A stretch of DNA of 24,936 nt from CAZRIP01 sp964600165 (GTDB lineage: Bacteria; Elusimicrobiota; Elusimicrobia; UBA1565; UBA9628), in the NCBI GenBank assembly GCA_964600165.1, contig CAZRIP010000053.1, positions 1 through 24,936 on the forward strand, written 5' to 3'. The notes under the pieces were generated by a model. It was given only the letters and a program-made list of their open reading frames with translations, ran no database searches and was not told the origin of the DNA. This document shows positions 8,805 to 18,600 of the stretch, piece by piece (within the stretch, counting starts at the first letter, position 1; the number at the start of each line of letters is the position of its first letter). A program made the position numbers and the translations under genes.

Positions 8805-9209
8805 CTAGTCGAGCGGCCGGTCGACGCCCGTCAGGTCCTTGATCGCCTGGCGCAGCTTCACCCAATCGATCGGCTTTTGGACGAAGCGCATCATCGGATC
8901 GATGGGCGCGATGAGCTTGGCCGCCTGATCGGCGTCGAGCGAGCTCATGAAGATGACGGGCAGGTTCTTGGGGACGTCGGGCTTCGAGCGCAGGGCGCGC
9001 ACGGCGTCTCCGCCGGAAATGCCGCCCGGCATCTTGATGTCGGTGATCACCAAGCCCGTGTTCAAGCCCTGCGTCTGCACCACGGCGTTCCAGCCGTCGC
9101 CGCAAGTCGTGACCTGATAGCCCGCCTTCTCGAGGTGAAAGGCGACGAGAGAGCGCATCTCGGGGTCATCATCGACGATGACGATCCACGCCTCGGCGGG
9201 TCCGGCCAT
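8805..9209 (-). CDS. Stand-alone receiver-domain protein
   Basis: This 134-aa protein is a single REC domain with no output domain. The acidic pair is D13/D14 (IVDDDPEM), the phospho-acceptor is D57 in VITDIKMPG, with S89/S90 in the threonine position and K112 in VQKPID. It should be phosphorylated by a histidine kinase not present in the window and act by protein contact. The ATG at 9209 is 3 bases after the thiolase stop, so it is the last gene of the glycosyltransferase-thioesterase-thiolase operon. Its stop lies 2 bases from that of the convergent REC-GGDEF gene, with no terminator between them. Confidence 0.92.
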   Translation of the reverse strand: MAGPAEAWIVIVDDDPEMRSLVAFHLEKAGYQVTTCGDGWNAVVQTQGLNTGLVITDIKMPGGISGGDAVRALRSKPDVPKNLPVIFMSSLDADQAAKLIAPIDPMMRFVQKPIDWVKLRQAIKDLTGVDRPLD

Positions 9210-9212
9210 TCG

Positions 9213-10392
<1,180 letters not shown>

Positions 10393-10403
<11 letters not shown>

Positions 10404-10830
10404 GGTCGAATTCCCTCAGCTTGTCGACGATCTCGTCGGAGAGCTTGCGCACCTTGCCCTCCTTTAAATCATACGCAACTTGGACGCTTTTTGCATCGAG
10501 CACCAGGCGCCCGCTCTTCTTCTCGACGATCTTGTACTCCATGTCGAAAGACGCCCCGCCGAGCCTCGTGACGCGGGCGCCGGCGACGAGCTCGTCGCCG
10601 AGCACGACCGGGCTGCGGTAGTCGATCTCCACGCGCGCGATGATGATGCCGTAATCCTCGGGGCGCGTGCGCCCGAGCACCTTGTGAAGATAGGCGACGC
10701 GGGCCTCTTCCAGGTACGTCGCGTAGACGGCGTTGTTGACGTGGCCGAACGCGTCCAGATCCCTGAAGCGCACGACCAGGGGAGCGGTCAGGCGGTACTC
10801 GGCGAGCTCGGCCAGGCCTTCCATCTTCAT
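10393..10830 (-). CDS. Hotdog-fold acyl-CoA thioesterase (4HBT/YbgC type)
   Basis: This 145-aa protein shows the 4-hydroxybenzoyl-CoA thioesterase signature RFRDLDAFGHVNNAVY, with D26 as the likely catalytic aspartate. VEIDYRSPVVLGDEL follows, the usual central strand of the hotdog fold. It should release CoA from an acyl-CoA in the cytoplasm. The start at 10830 was chosen because ATGA overlaps the stop of the FlK-like gene; a longer reading to 11112 is a shadow of that gene. It overlaps the thiolase by 11 bases at its end. Confidence 0.9.
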
Positions 10831-11219
10831 CGCGCCTCTCGGATAAGCCGCGCGAAGCGCGTGCGCGTCATCACGAACTGCACGACGGAGCCCTCGCCGA
10901 TCTTTCGGTTTTTCGAGAACACCTCGATGCGCGTGTAGACCTTCGCGCCGCGGATGCGCACGAGCGTGCAGACGACGTGCAGAGGCGCGCCCACGCGGGC
11001 CGGCCGCAGGTGCTTGACGAGCACGCCGCCTCCGACGGCCTCCTCGCCCGGCTCCAAATACGGCGCGAGCAGCATCCGAGAGGCCGTCTCCATGTGATAG
11101 ACCATCGCCCAAGTGGAGTAGAGGCGATGCGCGACCAAGCCCTCGAGGTGCGGCTTCATCGACGGCTTGACGATCGCCGGAAGATCGACCTTGATGCCGA
11201 CGCGAAAGCCGGCCTTCAT
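10827..11219 (-). CDS. Hotdog-fold thioesterase, fluoroacetyl-CoA thioesterase (FlK)-like
   Basis: This 130-aa protein resembles the FlK family. LYSTWAMVYHMETASR carries T36 and E44, and GVLVKHLRP carries H70. The spacing T-8-E-26-H is the same as T42, E50 and H76 of Streptomyces FlK. GAPLHVVCTLVRIRGAKVYT and KIGEGSVVQFVM also fit. The family includes many thioesterases with no role in fluoroacetate resistance, so the substrate is unknown. The ATG at 11219 overlaps the glycosyltransferase stop (ATGA), and the stop overlaps the next thioesterase in the same way. The longer reading to 11435 has no homology and was rejected. Confidence 0.82.
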   Translation of the reverse strand: MKAGFRVGIKVDLPAIVKPSMKPHLEGLVAHRLYSTWAMVYHMETASRMLLAPYLEPGEEAVGGGVLVKHLRPARVGAPLHVVCTLVRIRGAKVYTRIEVFSKNRKIGEGSVVQFVMTRTRFARLIREAR

Positions 11220-12571
11220 CGCTGGGCCGCGGCCGGCGCGCGCGCGCCGCAGAGCCCGAGCGCCTCGCCCAGCACCCGCGCGGCGGCCTTCGAAAAAGGC
11301 ATGGCGCCCGCGCGCTCGCGCGCGCGGCGCCCCATCAGCGCGAGCCTCTCGCGGTCGGAAAGCATGCCGTTTAGCGCGGCGGCGAGCTCGTCCGGCGCGC
11401 GGGTCGCGCTCGAATAAGGCACGCGCACGCCGCACTCGTCGGTGAGGATGTCGCGGACGCCGTAATGGTCGCTGGCGAGGACGGGCAGGCCCGCGTCCAT
11501 GGCCTCGACGATATTGAGGCCGTAGCTCTCGTGGAGCGACGGGGAGACGAAGAGATCGGCCAAGCCGTAAAAGGCGCGCTTTTCGGCCGCGGCGAGGTAG
11601 CCCGGGAAAAAGACCCGCGCGCGCTCGAGCTTGCCGGCCAGGGATTTGACCCGCCGCTCGTAGCTGCGGCCCTGCATGAACGCGGCCTCGCCGCAGACGA
11701 AAAGCGCGAGATCGCGGCCCGCGAGCTTTCCCGCGCGCTCGAGCCGCAGCACGGCTTCCAGAAGCACGTGCAGGCCCTTCTCCGGCGAGATCCTTGAGAC
11801 CGTGAGCGCGACGAGGCTTTTGTCCGTGAGCTGATAGTGCCGCTTGAGCTTGGCCGTCAGCTCGCGGACGCGGGTCTCGTCGACGGGCTCGCGCCAGACG
11901 CCCCAGGGCACGACGGCGGTCCGCGCGCCGAAGGGCTCCGGGCCGCCGAGCTCGCCGTAGCAGCGGCGGACGGTCTCGGCCATCGCGCGCGAGGGCATGA
12001 TCATGCGGCGCGACCAGGCGACGGTCTCGCGCTGCTTCTCGAAAACCAAGCTCAGGACGTCCGGCATGAGGCTCGCCGCGCCCAGGCGCCGTCCGCGCTC
12101 GTAGGCGCGCGTGAGCATCTGCGGGGCGACCAGGCGCTTGAGGTAGAGCTTGTTGAAATAGTCGACGACGTCGACGTGCCAGATCGAGACGATCGGATAG
12201 CCCGCCGCGGCCAGGGCCGCCAGCGTCGGCCCCTCGGAGATGTCGTTGACGAGCACGCAGGTGCTCTCCGGACGCAGCTCATCGCGCCGGGCGAGGATCC
12301 ACTCCGTGGTCTCGCGCTCGAAGCGCCGGCAAAACCGGGCGTAGGCGAGCTCGGAAAGGCTTTCGAGCGGGGCGTCGCAGCCGGCCAGGCGGACGTAATC
12401 GCGCGAGACGGCGAGCGGGCCCGAGCCGAGCGCCTTGAGCGCGAAGGGCTCGGCTCCCGGCGCGGCCTCCCAATGCCTGACGAGCTGCAGCCCGACCATG
12501 GCGCCGCCCCCGAGAGGCGTGCGGTCCATCGGATAGCCCAGGTGGCTTCCGACGAAGATGACGGTCTTCAT
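11216..12571 (-). CDS. GT4-family glycosyltransferase
   Basis: This 451-aa protein has the two-Rossmann GT-B layout. The N-terminal half opens MKTVIFVGSHLGYPMD with a glycine-rich GGGAMVGLQLV. The C-terminal half has TVSRISPEKGLHVLLEAV and the GT4 EX7E motif in HESYGLNIVEAMDAGLPV. It transfers a sugar from a nucleotide donor onto an unknown acceptor. The start is either GTG at 12574 or ATG at 12571; I prefer the ATG because TATAAT at 12584-12579 places the transcription start on or next to it. It heads an operon with two thioesterases, a thiolase and a REC protein, and is divergent from the second thiolase. Confidence 0.9.
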   Translation of the reverse strand: MKTVIFVGSHLGYPMDRTPLGGGAMVGLQLVRHWEAAPGAEPFALKALGSGPLAVSRDYVRLAGCDAPLESLSELAYARFCRRFERETTEWILARRDELRPESTCVLVNDISEGPTLAALAAAGYPIVSIWHVDVVDYFNKLYLKRLVAPQMLTRAYERGRRLGAASLMPDVLSLVFEKQRETVAWSRRMIMPSRAMAETVRRCYGELGGPEPFGARTAVVPWGVWREPVDETRVRELTAKLKRHYQLTDKSLVALTVSRISPEKGLHVLLEAVLRLERAGKLAGRDLALFVCGEAAFMQGRSYERRVKSLAGKLERARVFFPGYLAAAEKRAFYGLADLFVSPSLHESYGLNIVEAMDAGLPVLASDHYGVRDILTDECGVRVPYSSATRAPDELAAALNGMLSDRERLALMGRRARERAGAMPFSKAAARVLGEALGLCGARAPAAAQR

Positions 12572-12578
12572 CACGGCG

Positions 12579-12584
12579 ATTATA
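12579..12584 (-). promoter_or_regulatory. -10 element of the glycosyltransferase operon
   Basis: A perfect TATAAT on the minus strand lies 7 bases before the ATG at 12571. No ribosome site can fit between, so the transcript is predicted to be leaderless. A -35 is not obvious (ATAAGA at 12607-12602 at best). Confidence 0.55.
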
Positions 12585-12617
12585 GCTCTTCGGGCCTACC
12601 CTCTTATATAAGGAGGA

Positions 12618-12626
12618 TGTTATAAT
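12618..12626 (+). promoter_or_regulatory. Extended -10 of the second thiolase gene
   Basis: TGTTATAAT is a perfect extended -10 that ends 6 bases before the ATG at 12633. The AGGAGG at 12611-12616 lies upstream of the predicted transcription start and 16 bases from the ATG, so it should not act as a ribosome site for this gene. The element shares ATGTTATAA with the one at 7855-7863. Confidence 0.6.
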
Positions 12627-12632
12627 GCGGGC

Positions 12633-13982
12633 ATGCTCGCTCAATCCAAGAAGATCGTCCTCTGCGCCGGCGCCCGCACGCCGATCGGCCATTTCTCGAG
12701 CGCTCTGGCCGGCGTCTCGCCCGAGTCGCTGATGAAGATGGCCGTCGACGCCGTCGTCGCCCGCGCCAAGCTCGATAAAAACGCCGTCGACGGCCTCATC
12801 GTCGGCTGGGTCGGCCAGAGCTTTTCCGCGCCCAACATCGCGCGCGTCGTCGCCCTCAACTGCGGGCTGCCGGAGAAGTCGCAGGCGGTGACCGTGCAGA
12901 ACAACTGCGTCTCGTCGATCGAGGCGATCTCGGCCGCGGCGCGCTTCATCTTGGCCGGCGAAGGCGAGCTCTACATCGCCGGCGGCACCGAGGTCATGTC
13001 GCGCATGCCCTACACCATCGAGGGCAGCCGCGCGGCGAAGGCGCTGCGCTCGATCTCCGTCGTCAAGGAGAAGTGGGCCGAGCTGCCGCAGTCGCCGGAC
13101 GTCGCCGTCATCGACTCGATCGAGTCCGGCCTGACCGACCCCGTCAAGCACATCAACATGGCCGGCACGGCCGAGGTGCTGGCGCAGATGTACGGCATCA
13201 CGCGCGAGGACCAGGACAAGTACGCGGGCGAGAGCTTCCGCAAGGCCATCGAGGGCTGGAACAAGGGCTTTTACCAAAGCCACGTCGTGACCGCCGGCGG
13301 CAACGGAACGACGCTTCTAGACAAAGATGAGTACCCCTTTCTGCGCGAGGACTTGGTGACCAAGCCGGCACGCTTCGCCAAGGCCCCCGTCGCCTACGAC
13401 AACGCGGCCTACCCCCTCGAGAAGTTCTACCAAGAGTTCGGCCGGTTCATCGACGGCAAGAAATACGAGCCCGGCATGAAGGGCACGGTGACGCTGTTCA
13501 ACTCCTGCGGCCGCTCCGACGGCGCCGCCGCGATCATCGTCACGACGGAGGAAAAAGCGAAGTCTCTCGGGCTGGAAATTCTAGGCGAGCTCAAGGGCTG
13601 GGGCTTCTACGGCAACAACCCGGCGCACATGGGCGTCGCCCCGGCGCTGGCCGCGCCGGTCGCCCTCAAGCACGCCGGCGTCTCCTTCGACCAGCTCGAC
13701 CAGATCGAGCTGCACGAGCCCTTCGCGGCGACGATCCTCTCGATCTTCAAGCTCGGCAAGGAGAAGTTCGGCCACGACTGGGCCGCCAAGAACGCGGCCG
13801 GCGTCCTCAATCCGCACGGCGGCTCGATCGCGCTCGGCCATCCGCTGGGCGCCACCGGCGCGCGCCTGATGCTCAACCTGCTCTATCAGATGAAGCAGAA
13901 TCCGAAGGCGCGCTACGGCATGATCGCGGCCTGCGCCGGCGGCGGCATGGGCGGGGCGATGGTCGTCGAAAAAGCTCAGTGA
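12633..13982 (+). CDS. Thiolase-family acyltransferase, long type with HEPFA motif
   Basis: This 449-aa thiolase has C92 in QNNCVSSIEA, H403 in GHPLGATGAR and C434 in AACAGGGMGG, so all catalytic positions are present. The usual NEAFA block reads HEPFA (H361), a variant also found in the beta subunits of fatty-acid-oxidation complexes. It is longer than the thiolase at 9213-10403 and only distantly similar, so the two probably differ in substrate. It is transcribed away from the glycosyltransferase operon from a shared gap of about 60 bases. Its 3' end overlaps the convergent secreted-protein gene by 7 bases. Confidence 0.92.
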   Translation: MLAQSKKIVLCAGARTPIGHFSSALAGVSPESLMKMAVDAVVARAKLDKNAVDGLIVGWVGQSFSAPNIARVVALNCGLPEKSQAVTVQNNCVSSIEAISAAARFILAGEGELYIAGGTEVMSRMPYTIEGSRAAKALRSISVVKEKWAELPQSPDVAVIDSIESGLTDPVKHINMAGTAEVLAQMYGITREDQDKYAGESFRKAIEGWNKGFYQSHVVTAGGNGTTLLDKDEYPFLREDLVTKPARFAKAPVAYDNAAYPLEKFYQEFGRFIDGKKYEPGMKGTVTLFNSCGRSDGAAAIIVTTEEKAKSLGLEILGELKGWGFYGNNPAHMGVAPALAAPVALKHAGVSFDQLDQIELHEPFAATILSIFKLGKEKFGHDWAAKNAAGVLNPHGGSIALGHPLGATGARLMLNLLYQMKQNPKARYGMIAACAGGGMGGAMVVEKAQ

Positions 13983-14551
13983 TTGCAGGTCGGGCCGGCC
14001 ATCCCGAAGAAGTGCGTTTGGCTGTCGTCGACCTTCGAGCGATGGGCGCCGATCAAGACCATCAACGGGTCGCAGCTCGCGCGGCAGTATAAGAAGTAGC
14101 GGCGGCGCGTCTTCTTGTCCTTGGTCTTGAAATCGAGCTCCTTGAGCGTGAACTCGCAGAGCATGTCGCGCTCGCTGCATTTGGTCTTGTCGCCGACCCA
14201 GCGCATCTCCTCTTCCTCGACCTCGACGTAGCCGGCGCGCTTGAGCACGGCGAGCTCCCCCGCGTCGGAGTCATGCGGGATCTCGCAATCCGATTGGGGC
14301 ATGCGCCACGGTCCCTTCTTCTTGCCGGACGCGAGGTCCCTGAGCGCGCGCAGCTCCAGGCGCCGCGCCTTGAACGGCTCGCGCAGCTTCTCCGGCAGCG
14401 TCGCGGGCTCGATCGCGACGAACCGCCCGATCTGCTCGGCGGGAAGCCGCGGGACGTCTATTTTGAGAAACGCCTCGACGAATTGGGCGTCGTCGTCGGC
14501 CGCTCGCGCGGGGGCGGAGAAAAGCAGGGCGACGAGGGCTAGTGCGTGCAC
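13976..14551 (-). CDS. Secreted cysteine-containing protein, paralogue 1
   Basis: I do not recognise this family. The 191-aa protein starts at a GTG that overlaps the upstream gene by 13 bases. Its signal peptide (MHALALVALLFSAPARA) should be cut before ADDD. The mature part is a clear paralogue of the product of 14539-15126: ETLP/ATLP-x-KL, ARRLELxxL, KKKG, CSExxxxCEFTL, DPLM and PTCxH at the C-terminus. Four cysteines are shared (C89, C125, C132, C189 here), while C156 and C160 are its own. Disulfides in the periplasm are plausible. The end overlaps the convergent thiolase by 7 bases. Confidence 0.85.
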   Translation of the reverse strand: MHALALVALLFSAPARAADDDAQFVEAFLKIDVPRLPAEQIGRFVAIEPATLPEKLREPFKARRLELRALRDLASGKKKGPWRMPQSDCEIPHDSDAGELAVLKRAGYVEVEEEEMRWVGDKTKCSERDMLCEFTLKELDFKTKDKKTRRRYFLYCRASCDPLMVLIGAHRSKVDDSQTHFFGMAGPTCNH

Positions 14552-15126
14552 GTCGGCGTCATCGCGCCGAAGAAGTTCGTCTGGCCGCCGCTGTTGTTGC
14601 GGCAGGCGGTGACGATCGCCATCAGCGGGTCGTTGGGATTAAGGAAGAAGTGGTATTTCTTCTTGCCTTTCTTGTCGACGTCGATCGTCTCGCGCAGCGT
14701 GAACTCGCACATCAGCTCCTGCTCGGAGCAGTGCGTGCGGTCGACGGCGCAAGCGACGTCGTCGGGCGTGATCTCCCCGAAACCAGCGGCCTTGTAGACC
14801 CCGGAGGAATCCGCCTTGGTCTCTTGCGGAACGTCGCAGGTCTTGTCCATCATCCGGATCATGCCCTTCTTCTTGTTCTCGACCAGCTGCTTGAGCGTGT
14901 AGAGCTCGAGCCGCCGCGCCTGGTACGGGCCCTGGAGCTTCTTCGGCAGCGTCTCCGGGTCGACGCGCAGGAAGCCCTCGATCGAGTCCGGCGGCAGATC
15001 GGAGACGGGCGCCTTGACGAACTCCTCGACGCTCTTGACGATCTCCGGGCTCGCCGGCGTCTTCGCGTCTTCGGAGCGCGCGGGGGTCGCGCACAGCAGA
15101 AGAGACGCCAAAAGAAAGCGCGTCAC
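14539..15126 (-). CDS. Secreted cysteine-containing protein, paralogue 2
   Basis: This 195-aa protein begins with GTG at 15126, overlapping the stop of the upstream gene (GTGA). The signal peptide VTRFLLASLLLCATPARS precedes EDAK. The mature part carries six cysteines (C97, C126, C133, C140, C175, C193), of which C97, C133, C140 and C193 align with paralogue 1. The shared blocks are listed under that gene. An in-frame extension to 15300 was rejected because it lacks a signal peptide and is arginine-rich shadow sequence. The function is unknown; a periplasmic or surface role is inferred only from the signal peptide. Confidence 0.85.
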   Translation of the reverse strand: MTRFLLASLLLCATPARSEDAKTPASPEIVKSVEEFVKAPVSDLPPDSIEGFLRVDPETLPKKLQGPYQARRLELYTLKQLVENKKKGMIRMMDKTCDVPQETKADSSGVYKAAGFGEITPDDVACAVDRTHCSEQELMCEFTLRETIDVDKKGKKKYHFFLNPNDPLMAIVTACRNNSGGQTNFFGAMTPTCTH

Positions 15127-15614
15127 TTGAGCTCTTCGAGCGTGACCGTCAGGCGCTTGTCCGGCTCGTCGACGAGCACGAGCGGCTTGCCGAGATCGGC
15201 CTCGAAGGCGGTCTGAAGCTGGAAGGTCTTCGCGTCGGCGACGGCGAGCTCCTTGGGGCCGGTCTCGGACGGCACCGGGCCGGAGAGCTCGAACTGGCAC
15301 TCGGCGCGGGCGCGCGCCTTGAAGTTCGGGTCTTCGACGACGACGCAGTTGACGAGCGTCGAGACCTTCTTATACTCGACGGCGACGCCCTGCGCGCCGC
15401 GGACCGGCCAGGCGACCTCGCCGCCGTCGATGTAGCTCGCTTGAGAGCCCTCCTGCACGACGAAGTTCCCGGCTTTCTCGAGCGCCTTGTTCCGGATCGA
15501 GAATGAGACTTTGAAATGCCCGCCCGAAAGCTTGCCGGGGGCCTTCAAGGCCGGCAGCGGAGCGGGGGCGCCGAGCGCGGCGCAAGCGAGAGCGAGGGCC
15601 AAAAACTGAGTCAC
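15123..15614 (-). CDS. Secreted beta-rich protein of unknown function
   Basis: This 163-aa protein starts at GTG 15614 and has a signal-like N-terminus (MTQFLALALACAALGAPAP). The mature part is rich in alternating hydrophobic residues (HFKVSFSIRN, GVAVEYKKVSTLVNCVVV, AECQFELSG, KPLVLVDEPDKRLTVTLEEL), which suggests a small beta-sandwich. Two cysteines (in VNCVV and AECQF) could pair. It heads a three-gene operon with the two paralogous secreted proteins, joined by a GTGA overlap. The predicted promoter at 15620-15648 leaves no room for a ribosome site. It starts 41 bases after the stop of the giant protein gene and may or may not be cotranscribed with it. Confidence 0.82.
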   Translation of the reverse strand: MTQFLALALACAALGAPAPLPALKAPGKLSGGHFKVSFSIRNKALEKAGNFVVQEGSQASYIDGGEVAWPVRGAQGVAVEYKKVSTLVNCVVVEDPNFKARARAECQFELSGPVPSETGPKELAVADAKTFQLQTAFEADLGKPLVLVDEPDKRLTVTLEELK

Positions 15615-15619
15615 GCGAA

Positions 15620-15648
15620 AGGATAACCCCGCCTCGCGCCCAAGTCAA
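15620..15648 (-). promoter_or_regulatory. Predicted promoter of the three-gene secreted-protein operon
   Basis: On the minus strand TTGACT (15648-15643) and TATCCT (15625-15620) are 17 bases apart, and the GTG start follows 5 bases after the -10. The predicted transcription start falls on or next to the start codon. The -35 region ATTGACTTG is the same 9-mer as in the atp promoter. Confidence 0.6.
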
Positions 15649-15655
15649 TGGGCGG

Positions 15656-18600
15656 CTAATTGCCGTCCTTGCGCCAGACGGCCTTGAAGTGCGACAGCTT
15701 GGTCGCGCGGCCGCGCACGGTGCGCGTCGCCGGATCGACGCGCGAGGGGACCCACTGCCAGTTCTGCTTGTCGGCGTTCCACAGGTAGAGCTTGAGCGAC
15801 AGATCCGGGATGCCCAGCGCCGTGATCGTCGCCGAGTCGTAAGGCACGGCGACCTCGACGGAGGCGTTGAACGTCGTGCCGTCCGGGCCGAACACGACGC
15901 CGGTCGAGACGGCGATAAGGCCGGCGTCGGAGAGCTTGCGCTGCTTCAAGTCCTCCTCGGCCTGCAAACGGACGGCGGGCGTCGAGATCGTGAGCTCCAG
16001 GTCGTCGGCGAGCGCGCCGGGCGGCACGACGAGCGCGGCGTGATCCGAGCGCTCGAGCTCGCCGCCGGCCGCGGCGGTGACGAAGGCGTCCTCCTGGCCG
16101 AGCAAGGCCAGCTTGTCGGCGAAGGGCGTGACGGCCGCGCCGGGCGGCGGCGGACCGATCTTCGCGATCCGGTTCATCGGCCGCTCGGCCATGTAGAGCG
16201 CGCCCGAGGAGTCGAGCGCCAGGCCGCGCGGCCCGCTCAGGCCCGACGCGTGCCCTCCGAACGAGAACGTCGGCCGGCCCGACGCGTCGAGCGCCAAGAG
16301 CCGGTCGTTCGCCATGTCGGAGATCGCGATCAACGCGCCGTTCGTGGCGACGGCCACGCCGTAGGGCCGCGCGAGGTTCAAGCCCGGGCCGAACGTGCTC
16401 GCGAGCGCGCCCGCCGGGGTGAACATCACGACGCGCTTTTTCTTGGGATCGGCGGCATAAAGATTGCCCGAGGAATCCAGCGCCAGGCCCGCGGGCTTGC
16501 CGCCGGGCAGCGCGAAGGCCTGCACGCGGCTGCCCGCGGGGTTGAACTTCAGGACCTGGCCGTTGCCGGTATCCGAGACGTAGATGTAGCCGGAGGTGTC
16601 GGCCGCGATCCCCTGCGGCTTGCCGTCGACCGGGATCGAGAGAGTGACCTGGCCGAGCGACGTCATCTTGACCGCGCGCTTGCCGCCGGTGTCGGCGACG
16701 AAGACGTCGCCGAAGACGTCGGTCGCGACCCCTTCCGGGGCCTTGAAGCCGCCGAAGGTGGCCGACAGCCGGCCCTGCGCCGTGAAGACCTGCACGCGGT
16801 CGTTGCCCGTGTCGGCGACGTAGACCAGGCCCGAGGGCCCGACGGCGACGCCCGAGGGCAGGGTCAGGTCGTGCGCGATCTCGAGCAGCAGGCTCAGGTC
16901 GCCGATGTAGACGTCCTGCGAGACGCTCGAAGAGGCCCCGCGCGCGTTCGCCGCGCTCAGGCGCAGCGTCTGCCAGCCCGACAGATTCGACGCGTTCCAA
17001 ACGGCGAGCGGCCCCGATACGGCCAACGTTCCCGACGAGATTTGCGTGAAGCCGAAAGCCGCGTCGCGGCCCGCGGCGTATTCCAGCTTCCAGCTCATCA
17101 GGTTGCGGCCCGACACGCGGCCCGTCACGTCCACCGCGCCCTTGACCGCCGTCTCGAACCCGCCGCCCGAGGGCGAGAGGATCGCCACGCGCGGCGCGCG
17201 GCGGGGATGATGGAAGACGCCGTAGAGCGAGGCGTGGGCGAGCGTGCCCGAGATGTAGCCGAGCGTGGGCGAGACGATCGTCACCTGCTGGTTCGTGATC
17301 GACGCCGTAGACCAGGTGGTCCCGTCGAAGGTGTAGATGGCGAGGGTCGCCGTGTCGGCCGTCGCCGGGTCGAAGGAGAACTGGAGGGTCGCCGGCGCGC
17401 TGAAGACGTTGCCGCTGGGCGAGATCTCGTAGAACGAGCCGATCACGTTCGGCGCCTCGTCGTCGGTGGAGGTGGCGATCGCGTAGGCCTGCGGGCTCGT
17501 CGGCGGCGGGACGGGCGCGACCGTCTCGCTTTGCGCCGACGAGTTGAGGCTGACGACGCCGTCGGACGTGTTGTAGACGTAGCTCGGCGCGACGATGGTG
17601 AAAGCCACGGTGCTGGCGGCGACGCCCCCGCCCGCCTGGATCGTGACGGCGACGGCGTAGGCGCCGAGCGCCGCGTCCGGAACCGTCCCTTGGATCGTCG
17701 CGTCGTTCCAGACGGACAGCGCGGCCGTCACGGTGCCGAACAGGACCTTCGTGCTGCCTCCGTTGTACGGTCCGAAGCCCGAGCCCGAGATCGTGAACGC
17801 GGCGCCCACGGTCGCCGACGACGGGGCGATCGCGGCGGCCGCCGCGGCGACGACCGCGAAGCCCGCTGGCGCCGAGGCGACGAGGCCTCCGTCGGAGGTC
17901 GTGCGCTGCGCGACGACAGAGTAAGCGCCGGGCGCGAGCGTCCCGGGTACGGTTCCCGAGATCGTCGCGTCGTTCCACACGGAGAGCTGCGCCGTCGCCC
18001 CGCCGATCAGCACGACGGTGGCGGCGCCGTTGTACGGCCCAAAGCCGGCGCCGGAGAGCGAGAACGGCGCGCCGATCGGCGCGGAAGACGGCGTGACCGA
18101 GGCGATCTGCGGGGAGATCGCGCCGAAGACGCCCACGGCGCTGACGGCGACGTTCGCGCCGGACTGAATCTCGACCAAGACCGTGTACGTGCCGACGGAA
18201 AGGCCCGGGATCGTCCCCGAGATCGTCGAATCGTTCCAGACCGAGACCGGCGCCAGCGGGCCGCTCGCGCCGAAGCGCACGCGGGTGTTGCCGCCGTTGT
18301 AGGCGCCGAAGCCCGAGCCCGCGATCGTGAACGGAACGCCGATCGGACCGGTCGACGGCGAGATCGTCCCCGCCGCGCCGGCGACCTGGAAGCTCGGCGA
18401 CGAGACGGCGACCAAGCCGCCGTCGGAGGTCGTGCGCTCGACGACGACGGGATAGGACCCGGGGGCGAGGCTGCCCGGGATCGTCCCCGTGATCGTCGAG
18501 TCGTTCCAGACGGAGAGCTGCGCCGTGGCGCCGCCGACCAGGACGATCGTGGCCGCGCCGTTGTACGGTCCGAAGCTCGTTCCCGTGAGGGTAAACGCCG

